A DNA stretch of 64,000 nt from UBA7446 sp965656545 (lineage in GTDB: Bacteria; Bacteroidota; Bacteroidia; Flavobacteriales; Flavobacteriaceae): contig CBFHKZ010000004.1 in the NCBI GenBank assembly GCA_965656545.1, positions 173,382-237,381 on the forward strand, written 5' to 3'. The stretch's first letter is position 1, and each line of letters starts with the position of its first letter. Both the position numbers and the translations under genes were made by a program. The notes beneath the pieces were generated by a model that saw only the letters and a program-made list of their open reading frames with translations, was not told the DNA's origin and made no database searches. Positions 48,908 through 59,100 of the stretch are shown here, in pieces.

Positions 48908-50803
48908 TTACTGCTCATGTTTTTCCAAGTCCAAAAGAGCTGCTTCCCAGGTATTTATATTTTCTGACAATGCCTCTTTGGCCTTGTTATAATCGTTAAA
49001 AAAGGCTGGTGTTAGGGTGTCGTATACCGTTGCTATAAGCGCGTCTTTTTCCTTTATATCGGCTTCGAGCGATGAAATCTTTCGTTCCACTGAACTGACC
49101 TTGTTCTTAAGTTGGCGGTACGCTTTTGATTGTTTGGGATCCAAGGTTTTGGCTTTGGTCTTTTCGCGGAGAGGCTTTGCGACCGTGTCAAGAGATGCCG
49201 ATCCCTTGTGCGCAAGGTACTGATCGATATCCCCAAGAAAGACATTAGCCTGCTTGTTGCTAAAGGCATATACTTTGTCTGCCAAGCCCTGAAGAAACTC
49301 ACGATCGTGAGACACCAATATCAGCGTACCTTCATAAGCAGCAAGCGCTTCTTTTAATACGTTTTTAGACTGTATGTCCAAATGGTTGGTGGGTTCGTCC
49401 ATTACCAGTACATTAAACGGCTGTAACATCAGCTTACAAAGTGCCAACCGATTTCGTTCCCCTCCAGAAAGCACCCTAACCTTTTTTTCAACGGCCTCTC
49501 CTCTAAACAAAAAAGCCCCCAAATAGTCCCTAACTTTCGATCGGTTTGTTTCGTTTGAACTGGCGATAGCTGCTTCTAATACTGTTTCCGCCCCATTGAG
49601 TTGGTCTGCTTGGTTTTGGGCAAAGTACCCCAACAAAACATTATGACCCAGAGAACAGCTTCCGGTATAGTCCAATTCGCGTACAATGGCCTTGGCCAAG
49701 GTACTTTTTCCCTGTCCGTTCTGACCCACAAAGGCAATTTTATCTCCCCGCTCCACGGTCATATTCACGTGCTTGAGCACCTCTTTGGAAGCATAAGACT
49801 TGCTGAGATCTTCAACATTAATCACCACCTTCCCTGGGCGAACTGCTGTGGGAAAGCGCAGTTTCATCGTTTGGGTTTCTTCGGCATCTACTTCGATGCG
49901 TTCAATTTTGTCCAATCTTTTGACCAACGATTGCGCCATACTTGCCTTAGAAGCCTTGGCCCGAAAGCGATCGATCAGTTGTTCGGTTCGTGCAATTTCT
50001 TTGGCTTGGTTTTTTTGGGTGGCACGTTGTTGGATGCGTATTTCGTCTCGGAGTACTAAAAACTGCGAATAGGGTTTTTTAAAATCGTAAAGGCGTTGGG
50101 CCGAAATCTCCATGGTTCGGTTGGTAACATTGTCCAAAAACATCTTGTCGTGAGAAACCAACAACAAACCGCCTTTAAACTTTTTCAAAAATCCTTCAAA
50201 CCACAAAATAGACTCAATATCCAAGTGGTTTGTAGGCTCATCGAGAAGCAATAAGTCGTTGTCTTGTAAAAGGAGTTTGGCCAGCTCGATTCGCATCCGC
50301 CACCCACCTGAAAAACTCGAAGTCTGTTGGTCGAGGTCTTCTGTTTTAAATCCCAATCCCAACAATATTTTTTCGGCTTCGCCTTCAAAAGTATAACCGC
50401 CCAATTGTTGAAACTGCTCACTGTACTCACTTACCTTGTGTAAAAGTTCGTTATACGCTTCGCTTTCGTAATCTGTTCGTGTGGTGAGTTCCTGATTGAT
50501 TTGCGCAATGCTTTTTTCAAGACTCAATAGTTTTGGGAATGCCGAACGGGCTTCCTGTCGTACAGTACGCCCAACTTCAAAATCGATATCCTGTCGTAGA
50601 AACCCAATTTGCAAGGCTTTTTCGGTTGCAACTTGTCCAGAATCTACAGCGAGATCCCCTGCAATTATTTTAAGTAAAGTCGATTTACCCGCCCCATTCT
50701 TTCCAATCAGTCCTACCCGATCTCCAGCGCCCAAGCGAAAAGAGAGGTCCTCAAAAAGAGGGGTGCCGCCAAAAAAGAGACTCAGTTTGTGAACATTAAG
50801 CAT
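48908..50803 (-). CDS. ABC-F family ATPase
   Basis: A 631-residue protein with two ABC domains, no membrane segment and a C-terminal coiled coil, as in translation-associated ABC-F proteins. Walker A sequences are GKNGAGKST (about 34-42) and GQNGQGKST (about 360). Signatures are SFSGGWRMRIELAKLLL and LSGGERNRLALCKLML, and both Walker B motifs end LLDEPTNHLDI and VMDEPTNHLDI. The linker contains the RAKASKASMAQSLVKRLDKIE helix typical of ABC-F. Specific role (ribosome rescue or resistance) cannot be assigned. The gene has its own promoter-like element 28 bases upstream. Confidence 0.93.
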   Translation of the reverse strand: MLNVHKLSLFFGGTPLFEDLSFRLGAGDRVGLIGKNGAGKSTLLKIIAGDLAVDSGQVATEKALQIGFLRQDIDFEVGRTVRQEARSAFPKLLSLEKSIAQINQELTTRTDYESEAYNELLHKVSEYSEQFQQLGGYTFEGEAEKILLGLGFKTEDLDQQTSSFSGGWRMRIELAKLLLQDNDLLLLDEPTNHLDIESILWFEGFLKKFKGGLLLVSHDKMFLDNVTNRTMEISAQRLYDFKKPYSQFLVLRDEIRIQQRATQKNQAKEIARTEQLIDRFRAKASKASMAQSLVKRLDKIERIEVDAEETQTMKLRFPTAVRPGKVVINVEDLSKSYASKEVLKHVNMTVERGDKIAFVGQNGQGKSTLAKAIVRELDYTGSCSLGHNVLLGYFAQNQADQLNGAETVLEAAIASSNETNRSKVRDYLGAFLFRGEAVEKKVRVLSGGERNRLALCKLMLQPFNVLVMDEPTNHLDIQSKNVLKEALAAYEGTLILVSHDREFLQGLADKVYAFSNKQANVFLGDIDQYLAHKGSASLDTVAKPLREKTKAKTLDPKQSKAYRQLKNKVSSVERKISSLEADIKEKDALIATVYDTLTPAFFNDYNKAKEALSENINTWEAALLDLEKHEQ

Positions 50804-50830
50804 AGGGAGTGTGGGTTACTTTTAGTTTGC

Positions 50831-50838
50831 CAAAAATA
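50831..50838 (-). promoter_or_regulatory. Promoter -7 element for the ABC-F gene
   Basis: The - strand reads TATTTTTG, matching TAnnTTTG, 28 bases upstream of the start codon. Confidence 0.45.
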
Positions 50839-50892
50839 ACAGATTTATTCATCATAAAAGAGATAAATACCGCTTATACTTAACGTCTAAAA

Positions 50893-50958
50893 CCAATAAA
50901 GCCCTTACAAATACATTTGCAGGGCTATTGGTGGAGAAGAAGGGAGTAAAGTCGAACT
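50893..50958 (-). other. tRNA- or tmRNA-like 3' end with adjoining terminator hairpin (remnant)
   Basis: On the - strand AGTTCGAC (50958-50951) resembles a T-loop and the segment ends TTCTCCACCA at 50929. It is followed by a long hairpin (CCAATA-GCCCT... AGGGC-TTATTGG type, 50931-50893) and TTTTAG. The rest of a tRNA or tmRNA is absent upstream, so this is a remnant or attachment-site-like sequence, not a functional RNA gene. The A+T-rich region begins next to it. Confidence 0.4.
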
Positions 50959-51068
50959 ATTTTGGAGAGGTTTTAAATCAAATCGCTTTAGACTTTTGTT
51001 TGGTCTTAAAAAAGGCAACACACATGAATCTAATAATCTCCGATTATATTTTGACATTAAGTATGGAG

Positions 51069-52691
51069 TTATAGTTTTTTTAAATAACTGATTGAGAACC
51101 CACTTTTTTCAGCGATTTCTTCAGTTGATGCCCCTTCCTTTCTCATTCTATTGACAATTTTCACTCTCTTGTCTCGAATATATTTACCAGGTTTCACACC
51201 ATCCATTATTTCATATAGCTCATGCACTTTAATATCAAATTGATCTGAAATCTCCTTAATTGTTACGGTTGAAATATTGCTATCTATGTACGCATCAATT
51301 TTTTCGCGCCTCAAGCTACTAGCTTTAGCATTGACAGGTTTACTTTTCCGTCTTAATAGTAAACCTATAATGATCAATAAAAAAAACAGGATCAAAAAAA
51401 GCTTCGTTATTAAAGGAGATTCTTTTGGTCTATTTAATTCTGGCGTCTTTGTTTCATAAAAATCTAAATGATTTTTTAAGTCCTGAAAACTAAATTTGTA
51501 AAGGCCATAAATTCCACCCAATTGAATTTCGTCTCCACTAACATTATAAGCGTATTTATTTAATTCGTCAGTAATGATATTTTCAAATAATTTCCCCGTT
51601 GTAAGATCGTAAACATCTAATCCATTATTTCCAACTAACAACAAATAATTATTCATGTAATAAATGGAATGACATAAAGGGTTCACATCAGCCAGCTCTT
51701 GTAGGGACCACTCTTCATTCACGTACTCATATGACACTAATTTATCAGTGCTGGAAATAGCATATAACTTATTTATTCCTTTCCTTTTGTCAACAGTTAA
51801 AAACGTATGGCTTTGTTCTGCGTTATGAATTAATTGTATTTTTTTTTCACTTATATCAAACTTATAAACGGCATGTTTAGTGAAAAAGTAAATGCCCAAA
51901 TTTTCAATGAAATCTATCAACTCAACAAAATTATCTTCGTCATTTAGTTCAAATAGCGGTGTAATTTTTGTATTGAACAAATAAATCCCTCGAGTCGAAA
52001 ACACGAAATACGAATCTTTATCCATTTGAATAATATCTTTTACAAGACCAATATTCTTAGTGAATGTGGTTTTTTTCTCAAGTGATGCAGTTTCAAAAGA
52101 TTTATAATCTGTTGTATTACCATTTTTGTCAATAGCAAATAGGCCATCATAACAAATAAATGTTTTGTCCTCAAATTCCCGTATTTTCCCAGAGGTATAT
52201 GTTGGGTATTTTAGAAGTTCCCCATTGTTGTAAATACCACCATAAGTCCCTAGATAATTTTCACTTATAGACCTTATACTATTATTTGACTGGAAATCAT
52301 AAAAAGCTTTCTTGAAAACAAACAGCTTTCCGCGACTTACAAGCATCAACTTGCCGTTTTGTTCAATCGCTGTTATAAAGCTGTTTTGATATTCCTTTGG
52401 AAGCAGTTCGTTGTAACTCGTAGCATACTGAATTAATGATAAATCCAAAGGCTCAAGATTTGAATTTATGGGTTGTTTTATGTTGTCATCAACAAGGTGT
52501 AGCTTATAGTTGTCAAAACGATAAATACCATCTTTTGTTCCTAAAAACACCCCTTTTTCATTAGTAACAATATTTAAAATATATGGGGTAGATAAAATTT
52601 TATCTAATTCAAAATTTTGTCCATTAATAGTAAATAAGTTTATTAATAATAATAATTGGACAATTCTACTTCTTGTTCTTGTTAAATGCAT
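51069..52691 (-). CDS. Membrane-anchored one-component regulator: N-terminal propeller-like sensor, one TM helix, C-terminal AraC-like HTH
   Basis: A 540-residue protein. N-terminal hydrophobic signal (about 8-24), then about 400 residues of beta-propeller-like repeats (such as LNIVTNEKGVFLGTKDGIYRF and FVFSTRGIYLFNT). A single membrane helix follows at about 427-445 (KLFLILFFLLIIIGLLL), then a cytoplasmic part with AraC-type helix-turn-helix: TIKEISDQFDIKVHELYEIM and STEEIAEKSGFSISYLKKL. The protein stops about 15 residues before a typical AraC domain end, just after a run of seven A. It lies divergent from the giant surface-protein gene, 437 bases apart. A role in sensing surface conditions and controlling that gene is inference. 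Confidence 0.82.
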   Translation of the reverse strand: MHLTRTRSRIVQLLLLINLFTINGQNFELDKILSTPYILNIVTNEKGVFLGTKDGIYRFDNYKLHLVDDNIKQPINSNLEPLDLSLIQYATSYNELLPKEYQNSFITAIEQNGKLMLVSRGKLFVFKKAFYDFQSNNSIRSISENYLGTYGGIYNNGELLKYPTYTSGKIREFEDKTFICYDGLFAIDKNGNTTDYKSFETASLEKKTTFTKNIGLVKDIIQMDKDSYFVFSTRGIYLFNTKITPLFELNDEDNFVELIDFIENLGIYFFTKHAVYKFDISEKKIQLIHNAEQSHTFLTVDKRKGINKLYAISSTDKLVSYEYVNEEWSLQELADVNPLCHSIYYMNNYLLLVGNNGLDVYDLTTGKLFENIITDELNKYAYNVSGDEIQLGGIYGLYKFSFQDLKNHLDFYETKTPELNRPKESPLITKLFLILFFLLIIIGLLLRRKSKPVNAKASSLRREKIDAYIDSNISTVTIKEISDQFDIKVHELYEIMDGVKPGKYIRDKRVKIVNRMRKEGASTEEIAEKSGFSISYLKKL

Positions 52692-52979
52692 TGAGGATAA
52701 TTTTTCACAAATATAAAGATTTATACTTTGTATGCTTTAAGAAGTAATTTCGCTTTTTTAAAATAATTATGCCAGACACTTCAATCCAAAGATTCCGTAA
52801 AGTATTATTCATTTTAAGATATTATCTTAACTAATAATAACCTATAAACTTGAAGATTGAGTTTAGCACAGCCAGTTGCAGGACTTTAAAAAAAATCATC
52901 AAACAAAAAATTACACCCAACACAAACGCAGTATATGATTCTTAGTACTTCTTCAACAAATTATTCAAATTTAAATAGA
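52692..52979. other. A+T-rich divergent intergenic region
   Basis: This region separates the regulator and the giant protein gene. Apart from the regulator promoter element at 52708-52715, I see no complete gene, no strong hairpin and no exact + strand TAnnTTTG element for the giant gene. Confidence 0.6.
52708..52715 (-). promoter_or_regulatory. Promoter -7 element for the HTH regulator
   Basis: The - strand reads TATATTTG, matching TAnnTTTG, 17 bases upstream of the ATG. Confidence 0.5.
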
Positions 52980-53132
52980 ATGAAAAAAGTATTTCTATTA
53001 TTCACTATTTTAATTCCAAATCTTCTATTTGCCCAAAAATCGGAAGATCCTGCGGGTCTATTTTTAAAAAATCAATTTGTAAATTTTTTTTTTTGCAAGT
53101 CATTAAATAAAAATAAACTTCTAAATACATGA
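52980..53132 (+). pseudogene. Orphan signal-peptide frame overlapping the giant gene start
   Basis: An ATG at 52980 opens a 50-residue frame that begins with a signal peptide (MKKVFLLFTILIPNLLFAQ) and then a short plausible mature sequence (KSEDPAGLFLKNQF). After a run of eleven T (53084-53094) it becomes low quality and ends in TGA at 53130-53132, overlapping the giant gene's ATG by two bases. It looks like the 5' remnant of a secreted-protein gene or a small leader. An upstream in-frame ATG at 52935 would add 15 residues before the signal peptide. Confidence 0.5.
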
Positions 53133-56100
53133 AAAATTTCTTTTTTGTTTTACTGACAATTTTTTGTTTAAACAACATTTTTGCACAAAGAATCGATGGC
53201 AATGAAGTTGACGGTATTGGTTGGGGAAATCTTTTTCATCCGAATACAGACCCAGCCCAACCATTAATAGATTTAATTTCACATGATGAGGTAAATCATA
53301 CAATTGACTTTAGGGTTAGGTGGGGGCATGGAAGACCATACTGGGCTAATCCATTTCCATTAGTTACAGATTTATCAATTGATGATATTTCTATCGAAGG
53401 CCCTAATTCATCGGATTATTCTATTGAAGAAATTGGACAACCTTGGAGTGAGGGTGGGTCTAAATCAGAGACTATACGTGCGAGATATTTGAATTTTTCA
53501 AGGCATTCAGAATTTTCTGACGGAGTGAGCGGGGCAGAAAGAAATTATACCCCAGCTTACCAAGCAAGTTACAGAGTATTTAGAGGTAGAATTAAATATT
53601 CAGCTGACTATCAAGGACCCATTTCTGTTTATTTACCCGCTTCTAGTTTTACTTTTACAGAATATGAAGCTTTTCCATTGGGTTGGAGAAAATTTTATGA
53701 ATACACGGTTTTTCCAAGACCTTCTGGAGGGGACAATGTGGCATCAAACACCTTAAATGTTAATTTAGAGTTATCTCCTGAATTGCCATGGCGATATTCA
53801 ATTAATCGAGATCATTTAGATGAAAACAACCTTACAGTTAATTACACTACAAATTTTCCTTCCGGCACAACATTAAAAATTTTTATTAATGATGTCGAAT
53901 TTAACGAACATGCCATTACAGACCGAGAGGGTTCAATTGAACTCAAAGATATAATAGAAACTTTAGATGAGTACGGAAGATATAAGCTGCGCTTTTACAT
54001 CGATGATCACAAGATCTATGAATCTCGTTATTTTTATTATTTCCCAAATCATGAAATTTGGAGGTTTTATGATCAATGGGGTTCTCTTGAATATCTTATA
54101 AGTGCTGATAAAATAGTATCACAGGACGTACCTGCTTCTCTTATTTGGGTTGGTATTAATAATTTACCTACAGGAAATACATTTGTTAGTCGAAACGAGC
54201 AAAATGTAGGTTATAGTGATGCAATGAATATTATTAAAGGAAGAGAAAGACGTCATATACTATATGCTGAAGAAATTAATGGTAGAACATTTGATCTTGT
54301 AGAGTCTGAAAAACAGGTTTTTGGAAAAATAGCAGAATTTACTGTTAAATCCCTTCAACAATTTGATTCCTTGCATCCTCCAAATCAAATTCGTTCAGGG
54401 AGCTACCTTTCAGGTCAAAGAGCGAAGATACAAAGTGATTCTTGGACATTTGGTATGGGTAATACTATATCACTTGGAGGTTATATTGGTAGGACTATTA
54501 CACAAATTATTCCAGGTAATGTTACTCTGAAGGTACATAGTACAGATTTTAATAGATTACAAATAGCAAAAAATCAAGGAATTGAAGGTGAATTTAAAGT
54601 TGTGCCTTTAGATTCGGGTGGAAATAAAATTCCAGGGAAATTGGAGTTAGACGTAAATAAAATTTTATTAGTCGGTTATACTATTAATACTCTAACATAC
54701 GATGTAGATGCAGATGGCTTCTCTTATGCCATTTTAAAAGTAGCCGAAACTCAAGCTGGACTTCAAAAATATGAGATACAAATACCTGCTAATTCTGCAA
54801 AATTGTGGGACGATTCTGAAAAAGCCTACAATTTAAATACAAATACATCTTTTATAAATACTCCGGCTCAGATTAAATATGTTTCAAATTCAGGAGGTGA
54901 TAATTTTATCCGTGTAAATGATCAAGAAAAGTTAAATATTGAATTTGATTTTCCATTAGTTGCACCACCAACTTATACAGTAATAATAGATGACTCAGAA
55001 ATAAGTACTGGAAGCTTTACACCTGAAGATGATGAAGGATTAAAATGGTATTTAGATTGGGTTGTACCTGGGGGTAGTAGTTCAGTTCAGATTGATATTA
55101 CTACTGATGACGGCATAAAACAAGGTGTTCTAGAGAATGTTTGGGACTTTAACTATAAAACATCGAATTCTAATATTCATCTTGACGGAAAGAGTTCTAT
55201 TTTTTCAAATAGTTCTCGAAGTCCAGGAATGGATGTTGTTTTTATAAATTCGTTTGGACAAGCGGTTATTAAGCCTAGAGGGAATAGTGGTTCTGCAAGG
55301 AAACTTTTAAACCTATATCAAGATACTGATTTTCAAGATTATCTTGCAAAAACAGGTACAAATGCTTCGGATACTTACTACATACCAAAAGGTGAATATT
55401 ATGAGAATGACGACGAAGTAATTTATTTAGGAGAAAAGCAAGGAGACGAGATCTATTCCATACAAAGAATGGGTACAGAGGATATTTTCTTTATTACCAA
55501 AAAAGGAGATGTATATTTTTACAGTAGTGAGAATAGTAAGATCAAAAAGTTTAACGCTTTTCAAGGTGAAGTGTTAGCCTTTTTTCAAGGTCCAGGACAG
55601 AGTGAATTAGAATTCCGAGGTTTATCTTCACCATTTCCATTGGGTTATATTTCTACAACTAGAGGATTATATTATTTTCATACTAACGAGATTAACACCG
55701 GGAACATAAAGTTTTATCCTATCGCTAAAGGGGATTATAATGGGTCTACTATTTTTGGTGATGATCTAAATAATCCTATTATATCATTTAGTGCTTCTGG
55801 TTCGCACGATGATACATATGGATCCTTCTTCCTTAGATCAGCATTAACTAAAAATGGAGAAGTATATATGTGGGGTCTAGACGCTGAAACTCCAAAGAAG
55901 GTAGTACTTCCAGAGGGAGAATCTGCGATAGACGTTAAAGCATATGGGGGAGTAGTTTATATTGTTTCCTCTGCAGGTTTTGTTTATAGGATTAATTTGA
56001 ATAGTGGTTTTATAAAAGATAAACTCACACTTACTGATACTAATAAAATATTATCTGGAAGCGCTTACGAAAATGGAAGTTTTAAGTATTTAGGTCAGAA

Positions 56101-59100
56101 TCCACAAAATAAAGTAAAAGCAATAGAATACAGTCCTGATTTATCTCATGCATATAAAGCGGCTGGATATGTAGACAGGTGGAAATTTGATTTTTTTCTT
56201 TCAAGCAAAATACCTGTTCTTACTGAAAAAGGACAAATCTTTTTAATTGAAAATAAACTAAATACGACTCTTAATATTCCTTTTTTCGATGTTAAGCAAC
56301 CCTCTACCTTTGCCAATAGTTTTATTAAAAATAACACAAGCGGCTTTCCTAATTCTTATGTAGAATATATTGAAAATGAAGTGTTTGGAGTAGGAAGTAA
56401 TCCTAAGATTGTAGATTTTTCGGTTCAAGATGGAATGTTGTATTTCCAAGATGATCAAAATATAACTTATGAAATAGCACTAAACTACAACTTCATTTCT
56501 GGTGTTGCATCCTCCTATATATTTCACCGTTATATTAGTAGTTCAGATTACAGGTTTACACCAGGGGGATATAAAGCCTCTGTAGCAACAAGTAGTAGTG
56601 ATGGCTCTCTAATGTTTTATCCAAACCAAGATGAACCAGAATTAAAGCTTACAGGTGTTGGTTTCTCTTCTGGAGACAAAATAAATAATGAAAAAATATC
56701 AATAGAAGGTGAGTTTTCTCAATTTCCAATCAAGTTCACAATAGATGATATTGTGGTATCTCCAAAAGGTAATGCTGATTTTGAATATGAAATAAAGAAT
56801 TTTGAAGTTAAACAAATTGGTGTAACAAACGGCGCTATGAATGGGCATTGGTTTGTCCCGAATACGATACAAACAAAAGTCTTTTTTGATATTGTGCCCG
56901 CTGCTGATCAAAAAGTTGCTTTTGATGTTTTTGTTAATGCAAATTCTTTTTCAAATAAAACACGTGTTGGCAATAATCAATCAAATACATTAACAATTGA
57001 TTATAGTAATATAGTGCCTTCTATTGAGGTAGAGGAGTTCCTAGATTCAACAAACAACGTCATTACTTTCAAAACCAATACCCCACTTACTACAGAAGGA
57101 GAAGATACGCTTTTAGCCTCGAACTTTATGGTTACTCAAAGAGGTACAGTGGCTAATACAAATGATGATAATGCATTATCAATGGGTGATACCTATGATA
57201 TTTTTAATACAAGTAGTGAACTTGGTAATACCATTGTTCCTGGCCATGATGATTATGAAATAGAATATGTAGGTTTTAATACTTACAAATTATATCTAAG
57301 GGGTAAAGGCGCTAAATCTTTATATTATGGTGAAGAAAAATTTAAATTTAATATTCTTGTAGATCCGAGTATCGCACCATTTAATCTTGAAAAAAAATCT
57401 ATTGTAGATGCATACGGTAATAAAGTTGAGGATTTTTCTGCCTTTGTTCAATCTGTAGACAACATAGGGCCAAGATCTTTTATGGATTTAAAGATTTTTG
57501 AAGGCACACCTTCTACCGATTATTCTAGCACTAAACCGATTAATTATCGCAATAATCTCGAAGAGTTAAATATTCCATTACGTATCTTTTTTGAGAAAAA
57601 ACGTATTGATTCACTCGGGACTAATAATGCTGGCTTCGTTTTAGCAACTGATAAATTCGATGCTCAAAACGCTACCATTACTTCTCTGGAATACATAGGA
57701 GCCACAAATATTGTTGCTCAAGAATTAGATGTTGCTAAAGGTAAAAAAGAATTTACCAGTAAATATTACTACAATGATGCGGAGACAAGTTTAGATACAA
57801 TATCAGGTTTTGGTGAATTTAAAGCACAATTATATAATTTAAAGATTCAACCTGACGATGTTGGCGAGGTATCGATAACACTACCCAAGGGGGCTGTTGC
57901 AGATATTCATGGACAGTTAAGTACCAACACCGCAATTTTAGAATGGAACTATGAAAATATAAAACCTTTATTAGAAAATTTTGATTTAATTGATGCAAAT
58001 AATCTTACAAGAAATATAAAATTTGCTACGGATGAAAAAGCGTTTTTAAAAACTGATAATCCTAATGGAGTTCAAAAAATAAGTGATTTTCAGAATCAGA
58101 GATTTTACACTGAATCAGGTATTCAAGGAGAGTTTAAATCTACTGCTCAGGATAGTATTAGTTTTGCTTTTGAGTTAAAAGAATTAGAGACCCCTTTTGA
58201 TTATTCTTCTCAAGGACAAACTGTTACTACTAATTACCCAATTATATATTATACCAACGATTATATTGATGAACTTGAGTCAAATTTTGGACTTGAAAAT
58301 ACGTTTGCCTCTCGTCATGATGAAATCTTTACAGCACCTAATGGCCAAACTTTAACGATAACAATTCCTGAGATTATTTCTGATCGCTGGGGAAATCTGA
58401 ATGCTGAGATAGAAGAAAGTATTACACTCCCAGATAATTTCAACCCACTTTTTAAAATAGCATTATATCCTAAAACCAGTGATGCGCTTGGAGATCAAAT
58501 TAGGACATCTGATTCTGGACCACTTTTAACCACTCCTGTGAAAAATTATGAGGTACATATCATTTTTTCAGAAGAGGTTCAAAATGTAGATATTACAGAT
58601 ATAGATCTTCGAGATGGTACTACTACAATCTCACCGTCATCAATCATTAAAGACACCTCTAATCCCAAAATTTGGAAAGCTACATTTTTAGGGTTAGCAG
58701 ATGGTGATTATTCCTTATCGCTAAGTAAAGATAGTGACATTTCAGATTTAGCTGAAAATCCCTTGTATCAAGAAAATATTGTTGGGGTAAACTCAATTTA
58801 TAACACATACGGAAACCATGTTTTAGAGAATTTTATAAGTGACAGCGAGCATCACGTAAAATGGATTGTCAATTCAAGTATTCCAACGCTTATATCTGCA
58901 AAAACCTCAGAGATTATTTGGATGGATTTTTCAAATCCATACTCATATCATCTCCCTCCAAATGGTATTAATATTTTAGAAAGGGATTGGGGGAGATTTA
59001 GATATGTAAGTTACAATGGATTGCCTTACAAATCTGTAAAAAAATATTATGGAAATGCTCCCAAACTTCCTAATGTAAAATATTTAGCAATACTAGAATT

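Noticed and set aside
50929..50958. Complete tRNA or tmRNA gene
   Set aside because: Only a T-loop-like and acceptor-like 3' end is present; no D-arm or anticodon arm can be folded upstream, so no RNA gene is called.
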